Origin: Caldiserica bacterium UBA4770
GTDB lineage: Bacteria; Caldisericota; Caldisericia; Caldisericales; Caldisericaceae
Length of the DNA stretch: 39,292 nt
Direction of reading: 5' to 3'
Assembly (NCBI GenBank): GCA_002403335.1
Contig: DHHO01000013.1
Coordinates: 226-39,517 of the forward strand
The position numbers and the translations under genes were made by a program. Of this stretch, positions 8,409 to 17,000 are shown piece by piece. Every line of letters begins with the position of its first letter. The first letter of the stretch is position 1. A model generated the notes under the pieces. It was not told the origin of the DNA and searched no databases. It saw only the letters and a program-made list of their open reading frames with translations.

Positions 8409-8813
8409 TGACATTCTTTGCGTTAATGCGCAATCCTTTCCTTGACGAAATCAAGCGGAGGCACTTTTTTTGTTTTTTTCTTGTCATTGCGCACTCCTTT
8501 CCTTGACGAAGTCAAGCGGGAGACGCTCTTTTTATTTTTCTTGTCATTGCGCAATCTTTTCCTTGACGCAGTCAAGCGGGAGCGTTTTTTGCGATCGAAG
8601 CAATCTCGTCTTTTTAATTCGAAGAGGTGTACAGATCCCCTTCGAACTTTCCCCAAAAACAAAAAAGAAAAGCAAAAGGCGAGACTGCCACGTCACTCCA
8701 CTTCGTTTCGTTCCGCTCACTTTCGTGAGGAAAACAGTGCGCAGTGACAGAAGGGGCTGTCATTGCGCTCGCAATGACAAAAAAAACGTTCCTCGCAGTG
8801 ACAAAGAAGGAAA
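8409..8813 (+). repeat. R1 repeat cluster
   Basis: Three successive R1 left arms (about 8421, 8483 and 8542) carry the TTGAC...GTCAA side hairpin with loop variants GAA and GCA; one copy has a mismatched stem (GACGAAATC). A spacer follows that contains TTCGAAG...CTTCGAA, and then right arms ending near 8749, 8778 and 8813 in GCAGTGACA or GCAATGACA. The GAGGAGG centre is missing here. No gene is supported in 8396-8906; ORFs on both strands there translate repeat sequence. Confidence 0.75.
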
Positions 8814-8906
8814 AGGGTGACAAATACATAAGTTGATTGGGCGAAATGATTGGACTTTTTATTCAGTTAAGCATGACAAAAGAAAGGTTCTTGAAAAACA
8901 TTGATT

Positions 8907-9638
8907 TCATTTCTGGACGACATTTAAAATGAGATTGAAGGCTTCGTTTCTTTTGGCAAAATTCAGTTCATCAGGTGAGGTTTCGTAAATCCCGTGGGTT
9001 ATGAGAATTACTTTTAGCCTGTCCTTTTCACTTATCTCAGGGTCGAAAACAATTGTCTCGTTCTTTTCTCCGAGATTTAAGCCATCAATCAATAGTTGAT
9101 ACATTTCATATTCACTGATCTTTCTGTTTGGGGAGAAATCTTCAGGAAAGTGAAAGCCCGTTGTCTTTAAATAGAGTGCATCCTCGAACAACCAGTTATC
9201 TTTGCGAATACCCGGAAGTACCTCGTAGGTTGGAAAGAGCGCAAGGAATCTATAATAGCCCTTGATTATATTCTCTTTTGTAACTTTTAGCCAGTTATAA
9301 ACACTATTCACAAACCTATCAAATCCATTGACTTCCTTTACGAGTTTATTGTAAGATGTCCCATTTATTTTTTTAATCGTTCTTGAAATAAGACAGAGCA
9401 ATTCCCCTTCTGTAATTTCTTTGTTTTCCTTAAGTTCTCCATCTGCATATCCCTTTACGATACCCATTTCTTTGAGCTTTTCACCGGCGGTAGGGTCTTC
9501 GGTAAGTTCCTCCACGGAAGTATATGCCACTAATAATGGATTACTCTCTTCCCCAATGACAGCACCAATCTCGAAAAGAGAGAAACAAAGAATTAACACT
9601 AATAAAAGTGAAATTATCCTTTTAAAATTTCTCTGCAC
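8907..9638 (-). CDS. Secreted protein with SLH-like segment
   Basis: A 243-residue exported protein of unknown function. The N-terminus has basic residues followed by the hydrophobic run IISLLLVLILCFSLF, a signal peptide or anchor. The part after it (about 45-90), with AGEKLKEMGIVKGYADGEL and ITEGELLCLISRTI, resembles an S-layer-homology repeat, and another partial copy (FSPNRKISEYEMYQLL) lies near residues 170-185. The GTG start is supported by GGAGG followed by six A residues (complement of 9639-9651). It overlaps the HD-domain gene by 17 bp and is the last gene of the radical-SAM operon. A role at the cell envelope is likely, but its link to the upstream enzymes is unclear. Confidence 0.6.
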   Translation of the reverse strand: MQRNFKRIISLLLVLILCFSLFEIGAVIGEESNPLLVAYTSVEELTEDPTAGEKLKEMGIVKGYADGELKENKEITEGELLCLISRTIKKINGTSYNKLVKEVNGFDRFVNSVYNWLKVTKENIIKGYYRFLALFPTYEVLPGIRKDNWLFEDALYLKTTGFHFPEDFSPNRKISEYEMYQLLIDGLNLGEKNETIVFDPEISEKDRLKVILITHGIYETSPDELNFAKRNEAFNLILNVVQK

Positions 9639-11250
9639 TTTTTTCCTCCACCCTTAATTTTACCAGAACTTCGAAAATTGCGTAAATCCGTCCCAGGGTG
9701 AGGGGTCTTCTGTGAAAATGCTCCTCATATAGGGCTTTCATCGAATGAAGCCTGTGGTATTCCTTGAGAAAAAATTCGCTCATTTCAACAGGAGAGGGTG
9801 GCCTTATTGGAGAAAGAATTATATTGAAAAAATCGTAGATTTCCTTTTCGGGGTCTTTTGAGGACTTCCACCCTGTGGCTCTTTTTATGCTTTCAATGGA
9901 GGGATAGGCACTGAGCTTTTTCTCTAATGTGTCAATTTCTTTCTTTTTTCTCATATATTTGATGAGAATCTTTTCATTATATATCATTCCATTTTTGAGA
10001 TTATCTATGTGCCTTAAGCTGCTCTTAATCTTCCGTAGAAGACGCTCCTTTTTCCTTAAAGCCGCAAATAGTATAACGTCTTTTAATTTCTTTATAACCT
10101 CTTCTTCGCTCATCTTGATATCTTCAGGTGATTTTATGGGGAGGGCGCGGAGCTTCTCATAAAAACGAGAGAGGGGGATCCCTTCAAATGTATCGGAAAA
10201 CATAGGCGAAAAATCATTCAAAGGTGAAAGAATGAGTTGTTTATCTGCACTTCTTATGGCATCTTTAATAAATTTAAGGAATTGGCTGTTCTTTTTTACA
10301 GCGGGGAATAGAAAATAAGAAAAGTGGTCAGATTGTCCAATGAGGTTTGTGAGGGCAAGTTTGTATGAAAGGATTTCTTCCGTTTCCTTGTGTCGTTCTG
10401 GTACTGAGAGAACCTTGTATTTAACGTCGAAAAAAGAAGAGGGAAGTTCTCTATCCATAACAAAGTATTCAAAGAGGTATATTTTAAAGTATGTAGAAAC
10501 ACTCTCCGCATGGTGTAGAAGGGTGATATCATTTCCATATGTTCTTGTCTCTGATAAGGTATAGGGAAAGTACTTCTTCCCGATGGATTTTACAAATTTA
10601 TTAAGCAATTCAATATTTGTACCACTGTCGCTATGAAGAAAACCCAGAAGTTTATTATAGAAAGAGAATCTCATCTCATTGAGCCTACTGAGAGGTATCT
10701 CCTCAGGTTCAAAAAAAATGTTGTCCCTCAAAACTTTTTTTGTTCCCTGTTTTCCTTTATCTGCTGGGTTGGATGCGTCCAGGTGGTCAACAGTTTTTAG
10801 AAGGTTAATAAGGGGGTGTTTTTCGATTAAGTCTCGGTACTTGCAGCAGGTACCATTCGGAATGATGCTCATTTCACCTTCCATCACCCCGTAAAGGCAG
10901 CGAGAACACCCATGATGAGCACATACAAGGTGGGAAAGAGAAATTCCAAGGTCAATGCCCTTTGACACTTGTGGCATCCCCAGGATTTGATAGATAGGAG
11001 CAAAGAGAAATTCCCTCATTTTCTGGTCCTTGAATATATCATTAAAATCTTTATTCAACATATCTATAAAGATAATCTGCCCATGGAAATCCTTTGCCGA
11101 GACCCCCTTTGCCTTTGATATGATAAAGAAACTTGATAGTTTGCCGAGGTCATGAATGTACGCCCCCGTTTCAAGTAGGAGGATCAGATCTCTATATCTT
11201 TCAATCCTTGAATGAAATTTCTTTTGGATTTCTGTATTCGGTGAATTCAT
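9622..11250 (-). CDS. HD-domain protein with cysteine cluster, unknown function
   Basis: A soluble protein of about 542 residues that I do not recognise as a named family. Numbered from the longer GTG start, the N-terminal third has an HD-phosphohydrolase pattern: HD-x-GK at 38-42, HG at 61-62, HH at 117-118, and a D-H-x-D group at 160-163. This matches metal-dependent HD nucleases or phosphohydrolases. Six cysteines crowd into 115-141 (CAHHGCSRC and a CC pair), which could bind a metal. The C-terminal two thirds are charged and helical without known motifs. The frame extends to a GTG at 11265. I prefer the ATG at 11250 because GAGG lies nine bases upstream, whereas the GTG has only a too-close GAGG. 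It overlaps the radical SAM gene by about 50 bp. Confidence 0.65.
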   Translation of the reverse strand: MNSPNTEIQKKFHSRIERYRDLILLLETGAYIHDLGKLSSFFIISKAKGVSAKDFHGQIIFIDMLNKDFNDIFKDQKMREFLFAPIYQILGMPQVSKGIDLGISLSHLVCAHHGCSRCLYGVMEGEMSIIPNGTCCKYRDLIEKHPLINLLKTVDHLDASNPADKGKQGTKKVLRDNIFFEPEEIPLSRLNEMRFSFYNKLLGFLHSDSGTNIELLNKFVKSIGKKYFPYTLSETRTYGNDITLLHHAESVSTYFKIYLFEYFVMDRELPSSFFDVKYKVLSVPERHKETEEILSYKLALTNLIGQSDHFSYFLFPAVKKNSQFLKFIKDAIRSADKQLILSPLNDFSPMFSDTFEGIPLSRFYEKLRALPIKSPEDIKMSEEEVIKKLKDVILFAALRKKERLLRKIKSSLRHIDNLKNGMIYNEKILIKYMRKKKEIDTLEKKLSAYPSIESIKRATGWKSSKDPEKEIYDFFNIILSPIRPPSPVEMSEFFLKEYHRLHSMKALYEEHFHRRPLTLGRIYAIFEVLVKLRVEEKSAEKF

Positions 11251-12193
11251 TAATGATATCCTCACTCACCTCGATTCTGTATGGATAACTATATATAGGT
11301 CCCCTTGGGCTTTCATTATAAAATGGTCTGTTGCAAGAGGGACACCCTGAAGTCTGGTATATTGAAGGGTTTCTTATTATTTCGTTAAGATTGACAGATG
11401 ATTTAAGAAAGGTGAGATTCCCCCGCTTATCAAATTCAGGTTCAAATTCAACTCCTTTTTGCAATAGATACCTCATAATTTGCACTCTTCTGAAACGGGA
11501 GAGCTTTGGTGGTTTTTCATTTTGAAGAGGTGTCCCTTTGACGGGAGTAAATGCAAATAGCCCCACTATAATGTCATTTTCGTAAAGCGTTTTCATAAGG
11601 TTGTATAACTCAAAGTCGCTCTCCGTAAGCCCCACGATAAGGTGGGTTGAAACTCTTCCTGGGAATAGACTTGCAGCGAGGATAATGGTATTTAGATATG
11701 CGTCAAAACTGCCACCTCTTACTTTTTTGAAGTGCTCCTTGCTTGCTACATCAAGAGGGAGGCCAATTCTGTCAAGGCCTGAGGCAAATAACTCATTAAC
11801 TTCCTCAATGCGAGATGTTCTCACTGAAGCCGATATCTGGAGTGGAAGGTTGAAGTCTTTTATGATCTTTTTTGTGTCTTTGATAAACATTGATGCCCTT
11901 TCTACGTAGTTTTTTGTGTTCACTACCTGAAAGCATACCCTGCCTACATCGGGGGGCAGGCTTTTTAATGCTTCTTTTATTGCATCCCAGGAAATTTTGG
12001 GCCAGATAACCCTTGAAAGGTTTTCAAAGGAACCATTGCTTCTCCTTGCCTGAGGGCAATAAAGACAGTTAAATGTACATTTTTCTCCCACCATCAGGTA
12101 CAGAGTCGTTGGGAGAGCCTCAATTTTAACTTGGGAAAGCCCGAGTACTCCTAGTGTCCCGATTGAAGCCCTGATGGTTTTCTCCTCACTCAT
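11201..12193 (-). CDS. Biotin-synthase-like radical SAM protein (LipS1/LipS2-type partner)
   Basis: A 330-residue radical SAM enzyme. The cluster motif CTFNCLYC (C39, C43, C46) is followed by PQARRS and LSRVIWP, the hallmark of the 'biotin synthase-related' COG2516 type. A second cysteine pair (SGCPSC, about 284 and 287) near the C-terminus, followed by RGPIYSYP, probably binds an auxiliary iron-sulfur cluster. Members of this type paired with a COG1856-type radical SAM have been shown in Thermococcus to build the lipoyl cofactor together (LipS1/LipS2). The upstream gene here is such a partner, 41 bp away, so lipoyl synthesis is the best guess. I do not assign which is LipS1 or LipS2. The ATG start has GGAGG eight bases upstream. 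Lipoylated proteins and ligases are not in the window. Confidence 0.8.
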   Translation of the reverse strand: MSEEKTIRASIGTLGVLGLSQVKIEALPTTLYLMVGEKCTFNCLYCPQARRSNGSFENLSRVIWPKISWDAIKEALKSLPPDVGRVCFQVVNTKNYVERASMFIKDTKKIIKDFNLPLQISASVRTSRIEEVNELFASGLDRIGLPLDVASKEHFKKVRGGSFDAYLNTIILAASLFPGRVSTHLIVGLTESDFELYNLMKTLYENDIIVGLFAFTPVKGTPLQNEKPPKLSRFRRVQIMRYLLQKGVEFEPEFDKRGNLTFLKSSVNLNEIIRNPSIYQTSGCPSCNRPFYNESPRGPIYSYPYRIEVSEDIINEFTEYRNPKEISFKD

Positions 12194-12234
12194 CTATTTT
12201 TCCTCCATATTCTGTGGTGGACATATAGCTACTT

Positions 12235-13098
12235 TCATATCAGGGCGCAGCACTCCTCAATTTCTGTAGATTCAATTTTATCCTGCCTGATTCTCTCAAG
12301 AAGTGCATTTGAAGGAAGGACAAATCCCCTGAAACCCTCTTCATATGCTGCAATATCAACAGTATCTCTATACTGACCGAATGGCCTCATACACCCAAGA
12401 AAAAGGGTTGTTTTTGTAAGCTTTCTTTTTGCCTTGTTAAAAACCTTCCTTACTTCCTCGATGTCAGGTGTGGGGCAATTTTCAAAAGGTGTACCCTTCG
12501 TTGGCACAAAGATATTTATCACAAGCAGAGTAGGGTTAATCACGGCGAATTCATCCATTGCTTCATAATCCTCACTCCCCACCCTGCCACACTCAAGGCC
12601 TATTGTGTAGTGTGGAATAACTCTTGACGATGGGTACCCGTTGCTGTTTTCAATTTTTCCCCCAAGGATTCGCCGAAGCAAAAGGTATGTTTTGAGGAAA
12701 TCATCTCTTCCCTTTTCCTCAAGATGGTAAACATCCTTTATCACCCTGTCGTTATAGACAAAGTCAAATGAAACTCTTTCAAAGTATGGCTTTATTAAGC
12801 GTATTTCCTGTTCGTCAATGAGCCCTGTATGAATATTTAGCTTCAACCCCATCTCGTGGAGTTCCTTTATAAAATCAATGTTTTTGGCAATTGGGACCTT
12901 TCCTTCCCTTGAGGACCCCCCACTTATCAAGACACTCTTGAATTTACCAGGGTTTTCCGTGAGTATCTTCAATGCCTCTTCTTTTGTCTTCATTCCTTTA
13001 AGATATGTGCTGAAACAGTGGTTGCACATAAGAGAGCAGGATGTCTCTGTGAGGGAAATTGTGAGTGTTTTCTTTGAGGGGTAGAAAAGGTAAATCAT
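12235..13098 (-). CDS. Biotin-synthase-like radical SAM protein (COG1856 type, LipS-like)
   Basis: A 287-residue radical SAM enzyme with the motif CSLMCNHC (C21, C25, C28) followed by YLKGM, typical of the uncharacterised 'homolog of biotin synthase' class. Other conserved pieces are LISGGSSREGKVP, FVPTKGTPF, LGCMRPFGQYRD and a C-terminal CC pair (about 284-285), which may hold an auxiliary cluster. With the downstream partner it matches the LipS1/LipS2 arrangement for sulfur insertion into octanoyl groups. It starts at an ATG with GGAGGGG upstream and is the first gene of a four-gene minus-strand unit ending in an HD protein and an SLH-like protein. The lipoyl role is inferred from recalled family descriptions. 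Confidence 0.8.
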   Translation of the reverse strand: MIYLFYPSKKTLTISLTETSCSLMCNHCFSTYLKGMKTKEEALKILTENPGKFKSVLISGGSSREGKVPIAKNIDFIKELHEMGLKLNIHTGLIDEQEIRLIKPYFERVSFDFVYNDRVIKDVYHLEEKGRDDFLKTYLLLRRILGGKIENSNGYPSSRVIPHYTIGLECGRVGSEDYEAMDEFAVINPTLLVINIFVPTKGTPFENCPTPDIEEVRKVFNKAKRKLTKTTLFLGCMRPFGQYRDTVDIAAYEEGFRGFVLPSNALLERIRQDKIESTEIEECCALI

Positions 13099-13308
13099 TT
13101 AACACCCCTCCAATCTTAAGTTGTGGGTGTTACGCATAAGCAGGTATCTCCTAAAAAAGTCTTTATTCTCTCCTGTTTCTGTGAAGGAATCTTCGGTCGA
13201 CTCTTTCTTTTGCATTCTATATTATATCTAATTACTCAAAAATTGAAGCCCCTCTTCAGACCAATTATTTCTCTTTTTTTACATGGAGGCATTCTTTTTA
13301 TTTTTTCC
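13099..13308. other. Promoter-containing intergenic stretch
   Basis: No coding potential was seen. The minus-strand operon beginning at 13098 must be transcribed from here. An AT-rich patch (about 13208-13245) is the likely core region, but no clear pair of promoter hexamers stands out. Confidence 0.35.
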
Positions 13309-13552
13309 GTCATTGCGCAATCCTTTCCTTGACGAAGTCAAGCGGAGGCATGTCTTTTGCCGACGAAGCAATCTCGTAGTGAATCTTTTTGGGTGGAGTA
13401 TTGAGGAGGGTCTTTTCACCTCCTCAAATTGGAAAAGGTAGGATTGCCACGGCTTCTTCGAAGCCTCGCAATGACAAAAAAACGAGGCTCAGGATGACAG
13501 GGGGGGCAGGGTGGAGTATTGAGGAGGGTCTTTTTACCTCCTCAAATTTGGA
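13309..13552 (+). repeat. R1 repeat, nearly complete
   Basis: One nearly complete R1 element followed by an extra central hairpin. The left end starts at 13309, and the CTTGAC-GAA-GTCAAG stem and the side stem GGCA/TGCC (13347-13350 with 13358-13361) follow. Then come GCAATCTCG, the central GAGGAGG/CCTCCTC hairpin, CGAGGATTGC-like arm variants (GTAGGATTGCC) and the right end CGCAATGACA. A second GAGGAGG hairpin ends near 13543. It marks the left border of the surface-protein cluster. Confidence 0.8.
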
Positions 13553-13726
13553 AGTGGGCAAAATTTTTACAGTTGGGTAATCTTTACACAGGTTTTTGGG
13601 TAGAGTTTTCCCAAAGAAGTGTGGAATTTTAACAATCAGAGCATGTAGTTATTTTGAAATAAAATCAAATAAGTTATCTTTATATAAGCATTTATCGTCT
13701 ATATTTTTGAGGGCACTTTCATTGTC

Positions 13727-13742
13727 TGGCACGATTTTTGCA
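13727..13742 (+). promoter_or_regulatory. Consensus sigma-54 (-24/-12) promoter
   Basis: The sequence TGGCACG-N4-TTGCA matches the sigma-54 consensus at every defined base, with GG and GC at the required spacing. Transcription would start near 13753, giving a leader of about 330 nt before the large secreted protein at 14083. Sigma-54 promoters need an upstream activator; an activator site was not identified, though the AT-rich 13640-13720 region could bend or bind one. No sigma-54 activator gene lies in the window. Confidence 0.75.
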
Positions 13743-13752
13743 CATTATAAGT

Positions 13753-14082
13753 GCAGGGTTGTATTTTTAATTTTAGAGTTGCCCCTTGCTGCAGGGAAAC
13801 CTGCAAAGTACCTTGAAAAGTGAACAGAAGAGCAAAATTAAGGAAATACTTGCCCTGAGGTCTGGAGGCTCACAAGTGAACCGGCGTTAAGTGAACAGCA
13901 CCCTTAACACGGGCTGCGAGGCTTTCAGGTTTCAGTGCAGTTTATTTCAATATAAATAAATCGCTTAAAAACGGAGGTGAAGAACGGACACAAAAACAAA
14001 GAAAAGAAACAGAAACAAAATTTTTAAAGCTTTAAAAATTAGTAAAAATCTAAAAATCGCTTGAAAGGAGGCGAAAGATTTT
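13753..14082 (+). promoter_or_regulatory. Long structured 5' leader of the surface-protein mRNA
   Basis: About 330 nt without a gene. Hairpins visible by eye are TGCAGG-GAAA-CCTGCA (13790-13805) with a GNRA-type tetraloop, and GTTAAG...CTTAAC (13886-13908). A longer-range pairing is possible between CCTGAGG near 13854 and TTTCAGG near 13923. The octamer AAGTGAAC occurs three times (13818, 13874, 13889). A block containing AAATCGCTT and GGAGG appears twice (13958-13978 and 14054-14073), the second copy being the true ribosome site. It matches no riboswitch class I can recall. Confidence 0.5.
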
Positions 14083-17000
14083 ATGAAAAAATTTCTAAGT
14101 ATTCTTCTTACAGTAACAATGATTTTCTCCCTTGTTGCTGCATTCAGAGTTCCAACAGCATCCGCTGCACCCTCAGTTGCTACTTTAACGTCTGGTACCA
14201 CTCTGAGCGCTACAACAGTACTTCCCTACTACAATCCAACACCAACCTTTGGTACTCCTGCATCTGGAACACCCTTAACGATCATAGCTGGCAAATTATT
14301 CAAAATGGGCGATATTATTACAGGTTATCTTAATGAAGCTCCGACTGCTCCATGGCAAGTTATACTCGAAGAAACTGGTGGTGCCGATGTCGAAACTGTT
14401 AACATGGCAGGTGGAAGTGTAAACTTCTCCATCTCTACAGGTAACGTTTCACGAGACGGTGATTATCGGCTTCATTTCGTTGGAACCGGTTTTGATTTCT
14501 ACGTGGCAGGTATCTACATTCAATACAACATTGTTTTCAGCGCAAGCACTCTCCAAACTTGCGGAACTTCGCAAACAATCTCAGGATGGATAACCAGAGG
14601 AAGCGGCCAGACCGTATTGGTTCCAGTTAATGTATTTGTGGCTTATCCTGATCACAGCCTTGCAGGTTATACAACTATCCCTGCTAATTCCTCAGGCCAG
14701 TTCACAATTACATTCCCTTCTGATGGCCCAGATGTTGACACTCTTCCAGATATTGGTAGCTTCAGAGTGTATGTAAGAGATGGCTATGGAACTGCGGAAA
14801 ATGATGCAATGATTTACAAAGTATTGAGCAATGTCCCAACACTTTCAATGACTCTTTCCACCTACGTCAACCCTGTGTTTATTTACAAGAACCAAGCAGC
14901 TCAGCCAGTTCTTCTTCACCTCGTTAATCAGGACGGAGACCCCGTAACAGGTCTTGCACAGACGGACTGGACGGTTACTGGTGCTACTGTTACAGGTTAT
15001 AACGAAATCTCTCCAGGTTTCTACAGATTCTTGCTTAGTGTAGGAAATGTAGTTGATGTGAGGTTCACTGCCACTCAGACTGTATATGGAACATCAGTAC
15101 CATCTAACACCTTAGTTATTAACACAAGAGATAAGGGAGTATATAACCCTTATGTTGACGTAACTGCAATCTATGCAATTCCTCCTTATGGAAGTGGCCC
15201 GACTACTTATCTTGCCCAGAATGTTTACGATAAACTTCCTTGCACAATTGGCAATGCATTTGAAGTAACTGCAGATTATTGGCTTCCAATAGACCCAGAT
15301 AACTGGTATATATATGATTTTAGCTATACCGTAAAGAGCTTTGTTACAGAAAACGGTGAACCTGTTGAGAATAAGTTTGGAATAAAGAACATTGGTACAG
15401 ATCGCTATCTTGTAACAGGAAATGGAACTATAACAGTTGACGTTTCTTTTGTTGCATGGGAAAGAGCCAATAAGGATTGTGATGACTGGTGGATATATAC
15501 GGGCGCCAACAACGGCTGGGCATGGGATTATATTGATGAAGAAACTATGGCGTACAATGCCTGCTGCGATACCTGGTCTAAGCAGTTTACTATTTGTGAA
15601 GTCAACTCCTGCGATATTGCATCAGTTACACTTTCGGGTGGCAACGAGATCGACGCCAAAACTGTGGAAGTTGGCAAGAAAGTTAATGTTGGAATTTCTC
15701 CAAAACAGCAAGGTATAACAACCGAGGAATACGACCTTTCTTGCAGTTGTCCTTATGATGTTGTCTGGATGTATATGGTTGACGGCAACGGAAACAAGGT
15801 TCCAAGTGCATTTACAATTGATACTTGGCCTTTGGGAACAACTACAGTAACAGATATTTGGTATAATCCGAACAATGCAGCTGGAACAGGAATTCCCGAT
15901 CTCCCAATTACGTTCCAACCAACAACCGTTCCAGAAGCAGTTGATTGTCCATTTAATTTAAGGGGAGTTACCTTTAATTATCCTACCGGAACTGATTGCG
16001 GTTATACCCTTGTTGTAAAAATGTTCGGAAGACATAGGGATTATAACGCATGTAATGAAATAATAACTACATGGCCTATGATTGGTGAACAGATTAACCC
16101 TATTACAGTGCTTCCATCTGTTACAAAACTCACTGCAACCGGCGAAATCTGGGAAGGGCAGACAGATCCGGATGAGATTTTAGCAGGCATTGCAACAGTT
16201 ATCGATATTACTAACCCAGGATTCACGCTTGGAACTCCAAATTGGGAGTTCTATCTTAATGGAGTTGCAGTTAGCGGAGTGGGAGTCTCATCGCTTCCAG
16301 ATGGTGGCTATAGATTCTCAGGCATCTGCCTTGATGATGAAGGAACATTCGAAATCTATGGTTATGCGTATGGAACAGGTTGCACAAAGAAGGAAGAAAT
16401 AACTCTTACGTTCACCGTAAGGAAACCTGAATTCACTGTTAAGATTGGCCTTCTTGATGGCTCAGTTATTGATAATGACAACATCCTTACAACAGGCTTC
16501 CCTGAAGTTGTCTATGTAACTCCAGTCGACCCAAGAGGAGTTCACGATTTCACAAATGATACTTGGAGCCTATACGCAGAAGAAGTCCTTAACGATTGCG
16601 ATCTTCCAGTTGCTTCAATTTGCACGTATGGTGTTGCTGGAGATTGCTGTGGTGGGCATGGCGGACTCCAAATTGTTGGCTACGACAATCCGTGCCTTGA
16701 AGACGCTCCGTTGGTTGACCTCTACTTTGTAAGCCCTTGCGGAGCTTATATCTATGTGGATACCTTCACGCTTGTTCCTCCAACAATTAAGGTTACTCTG
16801 GAAGATATTTATGGCAATGAGATTGAAAAGGCACCGGTCACTGTTCCTCCAACTAATACCCATGTGATATTTAATGTTAAGGATGCGCATGGCCATGGTG
16901 CACCTGATGTTGAAGTTGAAGTTACATTTGGTGGCATAAGTGGTTCTGCTCAAGGCTATACATCAATTGATTTGCCGAATGGCATTACTAATAATGACGG

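Noticed and set aside
8423..8829. Several short overlapping ORFs on both strands
   Set aside because: All translate R1 repeat sequence, with repeated peptides such as LTSSRKG, and none has homology or a start signal.
9622..11250. Possible Cas10/Cas3 HD nuclease of a CRISPR system
   Set aside because: Only the HD pattern fits. There is no palm GGDD, helicase motif, other cas gene or CRISPR array in the window.
13753..14000. Known riboswitch (c-di-GMP, c-di-AMP, cobalamin or SAM)
   Set aside because: I compared the leader with the consensus cores I remember and found none of their conserved boxes.
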